A stretch of 64,000 nucleotides of DNA from SVTX01 sp045658225 (GTDB lineage Bacteria; Bacillota; Clostridia; Oscillospirales; CAG-272), in the NCBI GenBank assembly GCA_045658225.1, contig JAZOUO010000009.1, positions 1 through 64,000 on the forward strand. Direction: 5' to 3'. A program made the translations under genes and the position numbers. Position 1 is the stretch's first letter; every line of letters begins with the position of its first letter. The notes beneath the pieces were generated by a model. The model was not told the DNA's origin. It was given only the letters and a program-made list of their open reading frames with translations, and did not search any database. This document shows positions 57,557 to 64,000 of the stretch, one piece after another.

Positions 57557-58164
57557 CAGTTTCCACCTCCTCGGCTTATTTCAACAATAGTAGCGTCAAA
57601 TCCGCCCTCTTCTACTCGTAGCGAATATTCAGTGCCGACGGCTATTCTGTTGCCCCCTACGCTAAAACCCTCGCCTTTTCTGTATTTAGAAGAAACAGAA
57701 ATGTCGGCGGTAATCTGTACGGTTCCGTCAGCTCCCTTAAGAAGAGCAACATTTACTATTTTGCCAAAATAATATGTATTTCCGTCACAATCAAGGTATA
57801 TCTCTTTACCCTTGAGCGCTTCGGGGTCTGTTGTACCATCTGCGTCGCATATGAGCAACGTATATTCAATATTCGCATCCTTATAGCTGTCGGCATAGTT
57901 TTTGAAAACAAAATATGCGCCAACAATAAGAGCCGCAACCACCAAAACTATAGCGATAGCAATAATTATATCAAGAGCTAACGGAACACTTCTTTTTTTA
58001 TCCGAGGATTTTTTATTCTGCTTGCTCTTTTCTTTTCTTTCGCCTATCAGAAAATCTCCCTTATCCAAGCTGTCGGCGGAAATCTGATTGCCGCCAAACT
58101 TGTCTATATCGGCGTGCTTGAGATTCTTTTTATCATCGGGAGACATTTTTTTATTATCTGTCAT
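57556..58164 (-). CDS. DUF4330-like membrane-anchored protein, second copy
   Basis: A 202-residue protein with a long charged cytoplasmic part (1-58, Lys-rich SKQNKKSSDKKRS), one membrane helix (about 62-86, ALDIIIAIAIVLVVAALIVGAYFVF) and an extracellular domain patterned like its neighbour (IEYTLLICDADGTTDPEALKGKEIYLD ... FGKIVNVALL ... GTEYSLRVEEGGFDATIVEI). The likeness in topology and strand order to the next gene is my reason for the DUF4330-like label. Function unknown. It follows the O-antigen-ligase-like gene by 24 bp. Confidence 0.68.
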   Translation of the reverse strand: MTDNKKMSPDDKKNLKHADIDKFGGNQISADSLDKGDFLIGERKEKSKQNKKSSDKKRSVPLALDIIIAIAIVLVVAALIVGAYFVFKNYADSYKDANIEYTLLICDADGTTDPEALKGKEIYLDCDGNTYYFGKIVNVALLKGADGTVQITADISVSSKYRKGEGFSVGGNRIAVGTEYSLRVEEGGFDATIVEISRGGGN

Positions 58165-58188
58165 TTGAGCAATTCCTTTCGTTTTATC

Positions 58189-60171
58189 TTAATGGAATTT
58201 AACGTTTACATCTATTCTGTCGGGCTCAATGGTCCAGCCGATAAGCTTACGCTCATCACGGACTCTGCCAAGTCGTACGTATCCGCAAAGAAGTGCGGTC
58301 ATCATCCAGAACAGATAGAAAATTCTCATATCTTCCCACAAATTAGTGACCGTTCCGAGCATCAGCGCACTCGCGATACCACAGCTGAGGGCGATAACTA
58401 TTCTGCGCACCTTTATATCAGTACAGGCAATAATATATCCAACAGCATTTTTGAATACCCACGCGAAAAACAGGCAAAATGCCACAAGCCCTCCTATACC
58501 CGACCAGCACATTATCTGCATATACAGGTTAGCGGCAGACAATGCTCCTTCGGTAGAGTGTGTCGCATATGGGTAAAAGGCTTCAGCAAAAGCACACTCG
58601 CCAACTCCTACACCGTGAAGATTTCCGTTTTTCAACATATTCCACACACCCTCGTTGAGCTCTGTTCTTATAGAAGCGTCGGGATGATTTACGGGTCTGA
58701 ACCCTTCCATGATACTGATTGCTCTATCGGTAATATTTCCTGGCACGAACGAGAACACAAGATTTATTGCGATACAAGCTATAATAAATATTATCAATAG
58801 TGCCGCAAATGACCTTCTGCTATGTAATATACAGTATATCAAAAGTCCTATACATATTGCGAGGAGTGACTCATACGTTCCGTATATAAGAGACATAGCG
58901 ATCGCCGCGCAGAAGCCCACAAACGATAGAGTTATTCCTGAAATGCTCTTTTTAGCACATGCATTACAGAAAAGTATCGGGCAAATAAGACAAGCAATTA
59001 TGCCAAAATTAGATGCGCTATCGGCTATGTAGAATATCTTTTGCGATATCATATACGATATACCGCTTTGATAATGTTTTATAGTATCCTCGACTACAGA
59101 CAATACCATATCAAACATTCCCATAAAAATCAATATTCCAAACGATATCATCAATGCTTTAAGACATGTGTTGAGCTTTTTCTCGTTTCTCATCAGGTTA
59201 TACGTGATGTAAAATCCGCCTATAACCAATACCACCGCATATACTCCGTCGGCGAAAGTTTGCCAACCGCCCGCTGTAAACGACGATGCAAGTATCATAA
59301 ATATACAGAAGAACGATAGCACTATTCCCTCGGTAGAACGAACGCCCACACGTTTACCGCTACACACCTTAAAGAAGTATGAGGCGCAGGTCACGCAAAC
59401 GAGAATAGGAAATATAAATCTCAGCTCCTTTGTGTACTGCAAAAATGGGACGGTCACGGCTATCACCATAACACCTGACTCGGGGTGAGACATAATAACC
59501 AGAAGCAGAATGATTGCAAAAAACACAATTGGAATTATCAGCGTGGGCACAAAATACGTAAGCGCGCCCAATCCAACACCGATCAAAGCAATGATTGTCT
59601 TAAGCACAGATGATCCAACTCTCTTTTTGGTGACGAGCTTTTCCTCGGGAATCATTAAGAATGATCTTACGAGCTTTCCTATAAACATACTTGAAGATGC
59701 TATTTCTGTAATTGACCTTTGAGACATCAACAATGGCACGGAAAGCAACACGATAGCCACGGGAACGCCTAGCTCAAGTATTATGTCACTCTCATAGTTT
59801 TGTATAAACATCAGAGCATATTTTGCAAAGGCCGCCGCAATGCCGTACGCCATAAACAGTACACCGTAAACACTTATTGACATTGAAAGCATAACCGAGG
59901 TCAACTTTTTAAAAAATCCTGACACCATGCTCTTTGAAAAGAAGATATTTATCGCCGTAAATCCCTTTGACGAACGACCTATTTTTTTATCCTCAGCTAT
60001 TCGGCGTATTCGGCTGTTGCCACAGGATTTATCATCCCGTACAAAAAACTGCCCCACCCTGCTCGCATATATAAGCGATAGCAGACAAGCTATAATTTTG
60101 TTGTATATTCTGCCCAGAAAAAAGCGAGACTCTTTTTTCTCCGCGCCTCGTACTCGCTCCTGACGATCCAT
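58189..60171 (-). CDS. O-antigen ligase/polymerase-like membrane protein (Wzy_C family)
   Basis: A 660-residue protein with about 12-14 membrane segments and a large extracellular loop (about 495-560) containing DASIRTELNEGVWNMLKNGNLHGVGVGECAFAEAFYPYATHS, where R-x-x-L and H-G-V-G resemble the Wzy_C/WaaL signature. It probably polymerises or ligates a surface glycan. The first 90 residues are basic and cytoplasmic, an unusually long leader for the family. ATG at 60169-60171 has AGGAGG upstream. No glycosyltransferases are adjacent; the two DUF4330-like genes follow it. Confidence 0.8.
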   Translation of the reverse strand: MDRQERVRGAEKKESRFFLGRIYNKIIACLLSLIYASRVGQFFVRDDKSCGNSRIRRIAEDKKIGRSSKGFTAINIFFSKSMVSGFFKKLTSVMLSMSISVYGVLFMAYGIAAAFAKYALMFIQNYESDIILELGVPVAIVLLSVPLLMSQRSITEIASSSMFIGKLVRSFLMIPEEKLVTKKRVGSSVLKTIIALIGVGLGALTYFVPTLIIPIVFFAIILLLVIMSHPESGVMVIAVTVPFLQYTKELRFIFPILVCVTCASYFFKVCSGKRVGVRSTEGIVLSFFCIFMILASSFTAGGWQTFADGVYAVVLVIGGFYITYNLMRNEKKLNTCLKALMISFGILIFMGMFDMVLSVVEDTIKHYQSGISYMISQKIFYIADSASNFGIIACLICPILFCNACAKKSISGITLSFVGFCAAIAMSLIYGTYESLLAICIGLLIYCILHSRRSFAALLIIFIIACIAINLVFSFVPGNITDRAISIMEGFRPVNHPDASIRTELNEGVWNMLKNGNLHGVGVGECAFAEAFYPYATHSTEGALSAANLYMQIMCWSGIGGLVAFCLFFAWVFKNAVGYIIACTDIKVRRIVIALSCGIASALMLGTVTNLWEDMRIFYLFWMMTALLCGYVRLGRVRDERKLIGWTIEPDRIDVNVKFH

Positions 60172-60200
60172 AAATATCCTCCTTTCCAATTGTTTTTAAA

Positions 60201-60902
60201 TCAATTTTTTTCAAGCAAATCAGGTCTGTTCTGCTCTGTCAATGCCTTGGCGGTTTCATCCCGCCATTTGTCTATATTTGCGTGATGTCCCGATATAAGC
60301 ACGTCGGGCACTTTTACGCCGTGAAACTCATAAGGTCTTGTATATTGCGGATATTCCAGCATTCCTGAGGAAATGCTCTCTTTCTCGTGGCACTCAGGAT
60401 CGGAAAGCACTCCGTCCACAAGTCTCGCCACACAGTCAACGAGTATGCACGCGGGGATCTCGCCACCCGTAAGAACGTAGTCTCCTATGGAAATCTCCTC
60501 GTCAACTATTTCGTCAACAATACGTCTGTCAACTCCCTCGTAGTGTCCGCAAAGGATAATGAGGTTGTCAACGCGAGAAAGCTCCTCTGCCTTTTTCTGC
60601 GTCAGGACCTTACCCGCAGGTGACATATACACAACGCGGCGGCTCTCACACTCAAGTCCCTCAATCTTCTGATTTTCCAGAATAGCCGAGTAGCAATTAT
60701 ATATCGGAGGTGCCATCATAAGCATTCCCTTGCCTCCGCCGTAGGGGGTGTCGTCAACTCGTCTGTGCTTGTCCTCAGAGTAATCACGGATGTTGTGGAG
60801 TCTGACATCTATAAAATTGTTTTTTCTCGCCCGACCGATTATACTCTCCGAGAGAATATAATCCACCATGTCGGGAAAAAGCGTCATAATATCAAATCTC
60901 AT
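60201..60902 (-). CDS. trmD: tRNA (guanine37-N1)-methyltransferase
   Basis: A 233-residue SPOUT-class enzyme that makes m1G37 and prevents frameshifting. MRFDIMTLFPDMVDYILSES, RRVDDTPYGGGKGMLMMAPPIY, LCGHYEGVDRRI and the knot region ISIGDYVLTGGEIPACILVD are all diagnostic; GHHANIDKWR is at the C-terminus. It follows rimM by 11 bp. In most Firmicutes rplS comes next; here the O-antigen-ligase-like gene does. Confidence 0.98.
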   Translation of the reverse strand: MRFDIMTLFPDMVDYILSESIIGRARKNNFIDVRLHNIRDYSEDKHRRVDDTPYGGGKGMLMMAPPIYNCYSAILENQKIEGLECESRRVVYMSPAGKVLTQKKAEELSRVDNLIILCGHYEGVDRRIVDEIVDEEISIGDYVLTGGEIPACILVDCVARLVDGVLSDPECHEKESISSGMLEYPQYTRPYEFHGVKVPDVLISGHHANIDKWRDETAKALTEQNRPDLLEKN

Positions 60903-60913
60903 AGCTACTCCAA

Positions 60914-61426
60914 TCAGTCGTAAAGCATTCCGGGTATTACCTCAACGTACACTCCCTTGTCTATATCAGTCTTCTTGACAAATTCCTTTACGGCGGGCAT
61001 CATTCTCTCACCATCGGGAGTTTTTACGACGTATATATCAGACGCGCCCTTGTTCTGCACGTCAATTATTTGACCGTAGACCTTGCCGCTTATATTGTCA
61101 ATCACATCAAGCCCGATAAGGTCTGCTATAAAGTAGCTTCCCTCGGGGAGCTTGAAATCTTTTCTCGCCGCATATACAGTGGTGTTCTTGAGAGCGATGG
61201 CCTTGTCCATATTATCAACACCCTCAAGTCTTGCTATGACGAAATTCTTAAACACGGATGCTTTGAGTACCTTCGTCGCACGATAATCTCCGTCCTCGTA
61301 AAAGTAAATTTTCTTAAACGATGCCAGTATGTTGGGGGTGTCGCAAAGTGACTCCAACTTTACATCTCCGTTTACTCCGTGAGTGTTTATAATAATACCG
61401 CATTCAAGATAATTGTTCTTCTTCAT
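60914..61426 (-). CDS. rimM: Ribosome maturation factor RimM
   Basis: The 170-residue protein has the N-terminal RimM beta-barrel (ECGIIINTHGVNGDVKLESL), ATKVLKASVFKNFVIARLEGVDNMDKAIALKN, and the PRC-barrel domain (YFIADLIGLDVIDNISGKVYGQIIDVQN ... PAVKEFVKKTDIDKGVYVEVIPGMLYD). It binds S19 and assists assembly of the 30S head. First gene of the rimM-trmD operon with its own promoter; rpsP and ylqC, its usual upstream partners, are not in this window. Confidence 0.96.
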   Translation of the reverse strand: MKKNNYLECGIIINTHGVNGDVKLESLCDTPNILASFKKIYFYEDGDYRATKVLKASVFKNFVIARLEGVDNMDKAIALKNTTVYAARKDFKLPEGSYFIADLIGLDVIDNISGKVYGQIIDVQNKGASDIYVVKTPDGERMMPAVKEFVKKTDIDKGVYVEVIPGMLYD

Positions 61427-61476
61427 TTCCGCATTTTTACCCTTAATTTTGATTATAAATATAGTAATACAGAATA

Positions 61477-61505
61477 ATTATAACATAACTTATAGAAAAA
61501 TGCAA
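61477..61505 (-). promoter_or_regulatory. Sigma-A promoter of rimM-trmD
   Basis: Minus-strand TTGCAT (61500-61505), 17-nt spacer, TATAAT (61477-61482), about 45 nt ahead of the start. A CGCAA/TTGCG hairpin lies just upstream. Confidence 0.83.
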
Positions 61506-61573
61506 CCAAAAACGCAATTTTTTTTGCGGAATACTCAACAAATCTACATTATAAAAAAATTTACAATTAGGTA

Positions 61574-61602
61574 TTGAATTCCCTCTCTTATTGATGTAGA
61601 AT
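61574..61602 (+). promoter_or_regulatory. Sigma-A promoter of yajC
   Basis: TTGAAT (61574-61579), 17-nt spacer, TAGAAT (61597-61602), followed by GGAAAGGA and the ATG at 61644. Confidence 0.75.
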
Positions 61603-61643
61603 AATGTGAAAGTAAAAATGCATTTAAGGAAAGGAATATTATC

Positions 61644-61928
61644 ATGCCAACAGAATTGATTACAACAATTATAATGGTACTTGCCATCGGAGCTATGTTC
61701 TTCTTTATGTGGCGTTCCAACAAAAAGCAGGAAAAGCAGACTAAAGATATGCTTTCAAATCTTCAGGTAGGCGATGAGATCACCACTATCGGCGGCATTA
61801 TAGGTAAGATCGTTAGCATCAAGGAGGAAACCTGTGTTATCGAGACCTCCCGCGACTGTACAAAGATCCGTATCCTCAAGAGCTCTGTAAGCCGTGTTGA
61901 CGTAAAGGCTGAGGACTCTATAGACTGA
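61644..61928 (+). CDS. yajC: Preprotein translocase subunit YajC
   Basis: A 94-residue protein: one N-terminal membrane helix (about 4-23), then the YajC core RSNKKQEKQTKDMLSNLQVGDEITTIGGIIGKIVSI and a short C-terminal beta region. YajC associates with SecDF and the Sec translocon; secD and secF are not in this window. It is followed after 80 bp by a TIGR04086 gene, a common clostridial pairing, with a terminator that shields that gene's ribosome site. Confidence 0.93.
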   Translation: MPTELITTIIMVLAIGAMFFFMWRSNKKQEKQTKDMLSNLQVGDEITTIGGIIGKIVSIKEETCVIETSRDCTKIRILKSSVSRVDVKAEDSID

Positions 61929-61941
61929 TTTTTTTCAAAAA

Positions 61942-61970
61942 GAATAAAAAAGTCTCCGAGTACATATATT
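61942..61970 (+). promoter_or_regulatory. Putative sigma-E promoter of the TIGR04086 gene
   Basis: GAATAAA (61942-61948; 6 of 7 to KMATATW), 14-nt spacer, CATATATT (61963-61970; 7 of 8 to CATACANT). It overlaps the ascending arm of the terminator at 61946-62008, and initiation would fall in the loop. Confidence 0.63.
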
Positions 61971-62008
61971 TTACCAATCGTGGAAAATATATATTCGGAG
62001 GCTTTTTT
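61946..62008 (+). terminator. Terminator of yajC that masks the TIGR04086 ribosome site
   Basis: Outer stem AAAAAAGTCTCCGA paired with TCGGAGGCTTTTTT (one G-T pair, 61946-61959 with 61995-62008), inner stem ATATATTTT/AAAATATAT and a CCA/TGG tip. The descending arm holds GGAGG (61997-62001), seven bases before the ATG at 62009. Confidence 0.9.
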
Positions 62009-62482
62009 ATGGACACAAAAAGAAAAACTTACGCGCACCGCGCCCGACATAATGAAAGTGAGAACGATGTATCCCTTGTCACAGCTATAAGAGCCTGCAC
62101 CTGTGGCTTGCTTGTATCCTTTGCGGCGGCTGTTTTAATGTTAAGTATTCTCGCAGTTTACGCGCTCACAAGGCCCGACCCGGAAGGATTTTTACTTCCC
62201 ATAGCGTCTTTTTTGTGCTATCCCAGTGCTATTTTTGGCGGTTTTATGAGCTGTAAATTATACCGTGGAAGTCCCGTGCTTTGCGGTGTGATATTTGCGC
62301 TTATGAATATCGTAGTATCTATGGTGCTATATCCGCTGCTGCCATCAACTGACGCAGGCTCACTTTCTACATTCTGGTTTTTTGCCTTGCGTGGACTTCT
62401 CGTTCTTTGCTGCGCGGTAGGCTCGTTTTTAGGCGCTAAATCTCTTGCGGTATCAGGAAAAAGACGGCGCAGAAGAAGATAA
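62009..62482 (+). CDS. TIGR04086 family membrane protein (YrzE-like)
   Basis: A 157-residue protein with a charged N-terminus (MDTKRKTYAHRARHNESEND), four membrane helices (about 30-52, 62-80, 88-108, 120-143) and a poly-basic end (GKRRRRRR). The pattern SFLCYPSAIFGGFMSCKLYRGSPVLCGVIFALM fits TIGR04086 (YrzE-like) proteins, which occur in endospore formers near yajC. Function unknown. The ribosome site lies in a terminator arm and a sigma-E-like promoter precedes it, consistent with a mother-cell sporulation gene. Confidence 0.8.
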   Translation: MDTKRKTYAHRARHNESENDVSLVTAIRACTCGLLVSFAAAVLMLSILAVYALTRPDPEGFLLPIASFLCYPSAIFGGFMSCKLYRGSPVLCGVIFALMNIVVSMVLYPLLPSTDAGSLSTFWFFALRGLLVLCCAVGSFLGAKSLAVSGKRRRRRR

Positions 62483-62483
62483 T

Positions 62484-62514
62484 AAAAAACGCAGACTTGC
62501 TGTCTGCGTTTTTT
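62484..62514 (+). terminator. Bidirectional terminator between TIGR04086 and recO
   Basis: A 13-bp stem AAAAAACGCAGAC/GTCTGCGTTTTTT with a 5-nt loop; T-runs on both strands. It overlaps the recO stop codon. Confidence 0.92.
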
Positions 62515-63308
62515 TATTTTACCGCGTGATAAAAATCAAGTGAATCAAAGCTTCTGCCTAGGTGTGAGGTGACATAAGTCTCGGCAAGCTTTGCGAGTAT
62601 TTCAAGCTCGTCATCGTCGTTGATATCAAACGAAAATGCCTTTTCGGGCTGAGCGCTCAACACGTATTTGAGCGCAACGGCTACCGACGAGGTCATAGGA
62701 GAAATAACGCTCGCTTCTCTTACGTCCTCAAAGTCACGGGAAATGTTTTTGACCTTATCCCCACGCTCCTTAAAGCAGTCCGCGCACATTATGCGTACGC
62801 CAAGCACGTCAAGATACATATTATCGGCAATAATCGATTTGCAGTATTTACAACAGGACACGTCGGGCATATATCCCGATAACGCCATAGCGCGAAGCTC
62901 AAAGGTCGCCTTGACAAGCGGTACTTTTTTCTTTCCCTTGCCAAGCAAATACATTGAGTTTAGCAGCAATCGGAGTATATCCTCACACTCATCGGACTCG
63001 TCGGTAAGCTCGTTTGCAACCTCGCACATGTAAGTCGCCGCCGCAATACGCACAATATCCTCCGAAAGACTGTAAAACGGGTCCATCACCATTCCGCCGC
63101 GAAGCCAATACATTCCGTTTTTTTCGTATATCTCAAAATTTCCGTATGTAAATAACTGTGACAGCGACGCGGTCTTACTATCGGGTGAGCGTGAGCCCTT
63201 GACAAGCACCCCAATACGACCGCGGTTAGGGGTGATTATATTCAAGAATTTGTCGCTTCCAGTGGCATCACTAACGCGCGTGACGACACCGTCGGTTGCA
63301 AAAAGCAT
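62514..63308 (-). CDS. recO: DNA repair protein RecO
   Basis: A 264-residue recombination mediator. N-terminal OB fold (FATDGVVTRVSDATGSDKFLNIITPNRGRIGVLVKGSR), helical middle, and a zinc finger with CCKYC and MCADC. RecO with RecR loads RecA onto SSB-coated DNA. ATG at 63306-63308 is chosen, seven bases from GGAGG; a GTG two codons upstream is possible. It follows era by 31 bp, the conserved era-recO pair. Confidence 0.94.
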   Translation of the reverse strand: MLFATDGVVTRVSDATGSDKFLNIITPNRGRIGVLVKGSRSPDSKTASLSQLFTYGNFEIYEKNGMYWLRGGMVMDPFYSLSEDIVRIAAATYMCEVANELTDESDECEDILRLLLNSMYLLGKGKKKVPLVKATFELRAMALSGYMPDVSCCKYCKSIIADNMYLDVLGVRIMCADCFKERGDKVKNISRDFEDVREASVISPMTSSVAVALKYVLSAQPEKAFSFDINDDDELEILAKLAETYVTSHLGRSFDSLDFYHAVK

Positions 63309-63339
63309 ATTCACCCCTCCCCTCGTTAAATCTCAAAAA

Positions 63340-64000
63340 TCAATCTTCGGTAAATCCGAAGTCGGTTATTCCTCTCCGACTGTCACGCCAATTTTCCTTA
63401 ACCTTTACCCAAAGGTTGAGATAAACCTTCATATCGAATATTTCCTCAAGGTCGGCGCGGGCATACGAGCCTACTCGCTTGAGCTCCTCTCCGTTTTTAC
63501 CTACGATTATTCCCTTGTGGGACGCCTTCTCGCAGAATATCTCCGCGCGGATACGGCAGAGCTTGCCCTCAACCTTGAATTCCTCTATCGCAACGGCAAT
63601 TCCGTGAGGTATCTCCTTGTCAAGCGTGCGAAGCAGCTTTTCACGGATTACCTCTGCCGCAACCTGTCGCTCGGACTGGTCGGTAATCATATCCTCAGGG
63701 AAGAAAAAGTCAGACTCGGTGAGGAATTGCTCGCATTCCGAGAGCAGTGCGTCAACTCCCTTTCCGTTTTTTGCACATATCGGCACGACCGCCTCAAAAT
63801 TGTGAAGCGCGGCATATGCCACGATAGTCTCCGCTATCTGCTTGCGGCGGTACATATCTATCTTGTTGAGAGCGAGAATACAGGGCGTTTCCGTTCTCTT
63901 GACGTAGTCAATGACCTTTTGCTCAATATCGCTCACGGACTTGCCCGTATCGACTACGAGCACCACAGCGTCGGCGTCCTGCATAGTGGAGTTCGCCGCC
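63340..64000 (-). CDS. era: GTPase Era, C-terminal part (gene continues beyond the window)
   Basis: The visible 219 residues begin ANSTMQDADAVVLVVDTGKS, inside the G domain after the P-loop; ALNKIDMYRRK is the G4 (NKxD) motif and VPICAKNGKGVDALL includes G5. The C-terminal KH domain contains EIFCEKASHKGIIVGKNGEELKRVGSYARADLE with the GxxG loop. Era binds the 3' end of 16S rRNA and checkpoints 30S assembly. The N-terminal ~80 residues, with the P-loop, lie past the right edge. Confidence 0.95.
   Translation of the reverse strand, partial: AANSTMQDADAVVLVVDTGKSVSDIEQKVIDYVKRTETPCILALNKIDMYRRKQIAETIVAYAALHNFEAVVPICAKNGKGVDALLSECEQFLTESDFFFPEDMITDQSERQVAAEVIREKLLRTLDKEIPHGIAVAIEEFKVEGKLCRIRAEIFCEKASHKGIIVGKNGEELKRVGSYARADLEEIFDMKVYLNLWVKVKENWRDSRRGITDFGFTED

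Noticed and set aside
1..64000. tRNA, rRNA, prophage or restriction/defence genes
   Set aside because: I looked through the intergenic regions and all supported proteins and found none that could be defended.

Overview
The window is a gene-dense stretch of chromosome from a low-to-moderate GC endospore-forming member of the Clostridia, most like Oscillospirales/Ruminococcaceae-type gut bacteria (my inference). The reasons are the yabM-mazG-rqcP-yabP-yabQ-divIC sporulation/division cluster, HemZ, a YajC/TIGR04086 pair, cdaA-cdaR, recJ-relA-dtd-hemZ, MecA, and secreted proteins with CxxC repeats and a C-terminal Gly-Cys-Gly-Ser/membrane/Lys tail. Almost every gene is on the minus strand. Plus-strand genes occur only at 11064-12392, 20146-21358 and 61644-62482. 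I see no tRNA, rRNA, prophage, transposase or CRISPR array.

Layout by coordinate. 1-128: 5' end of rplS with a consensus promoter. 278-4834: a flippase, yebC, argS and argR. 4846-10835: nadK, tlyA, DUF212, ispA, xseB, xseA, a TsaD-like paralogue and nusB, a compact operon with touching or overlapping ends. 11064-12392 (+): an unknown membrane protein and a catalytically degenerate SGNH-like exported protein. 12462-19983: a large secreted CxxC-repeat protein, a YtqA-type radical SAM enzyme, an aminotransferase and an XPD-like Fe-S helicase. 20146-21358 (+): mecA and a family 4 uracil-DNA glycosylase. 21418-27987: divIC, yabQ, yabP, rqcP, hup, mazG, yabM, an amidohydrolase and a uridine-kinase-like protein. 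28054-34527: hemZ, dtd, relA, recJ. 34607-39733: COG2509 flavoprotein, cdaR, cdaA, pncB. 39968-47584: a membrane protein, aminotransferase with Lrp regulator, a small P-loop protein, pgi, a D,D-carboxypeptidase, an HD/DUF5662 fusion and a PHP phosphatase. 47585-48002: a noncoding stretch packed with hairpins. 48003-56788: uvrA, uvrB, DUF308, coaD, rsmD, uvrC and HPr. 57026-60171: two DUF4330-like anchored proteins and an O-antigen-ligase-like protein. 60201-61426: trmD, rimM. 61644-62482 (+): yajC and TIGR04086. 62514-64000: recO and the C-terminal part of era.

The most interesting signal is an RNA/DNA architecture seen three times, ahead of yabP (22660-22717), a D,D-carboxypeptidase (45763-45815) and the TIGR04086 gene (61942-62008). 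In each case a housekeeping gene ends in a strong intrinsic terminator whose descending arm is the Shine-Dalgarno sequence of the next gene. The anti-Shine-Dalgarno arm lies inside what reads as a sigma-E-type promoter: a [G/T][A/C]ATAA[T/A] box, exactly 14 nt, then a CATA-type -10 box. Transcripts reading through from upstream would be terminated or have the ribosome site masked. Transcripts started by the sporulation sigma factor would begin in the loop, lack the masking arm and be translated. This looks like a one-part insulator/switch keeping sporulation genes silent behind vegetative genes. It needs 5'-end mapping to prove.

Other notable points: a SGNH-like protein lacking its catalytic residues; a six-hairpin noncoding element at 47671-47995 with compensatory differences between its two outer hairpins; an HD (alarmone hydrolase-like) domain fused to a second HD-like DUF5662 domain; an XPD-type helicase whose N-terminal nuclease-like domain carries Lys-to-Arg; and several textbook operons that are split or missing partners (rplS far from trmD; no dxs or recN in the tlyA-nadK-argR cluster; no glmM after cdaR).
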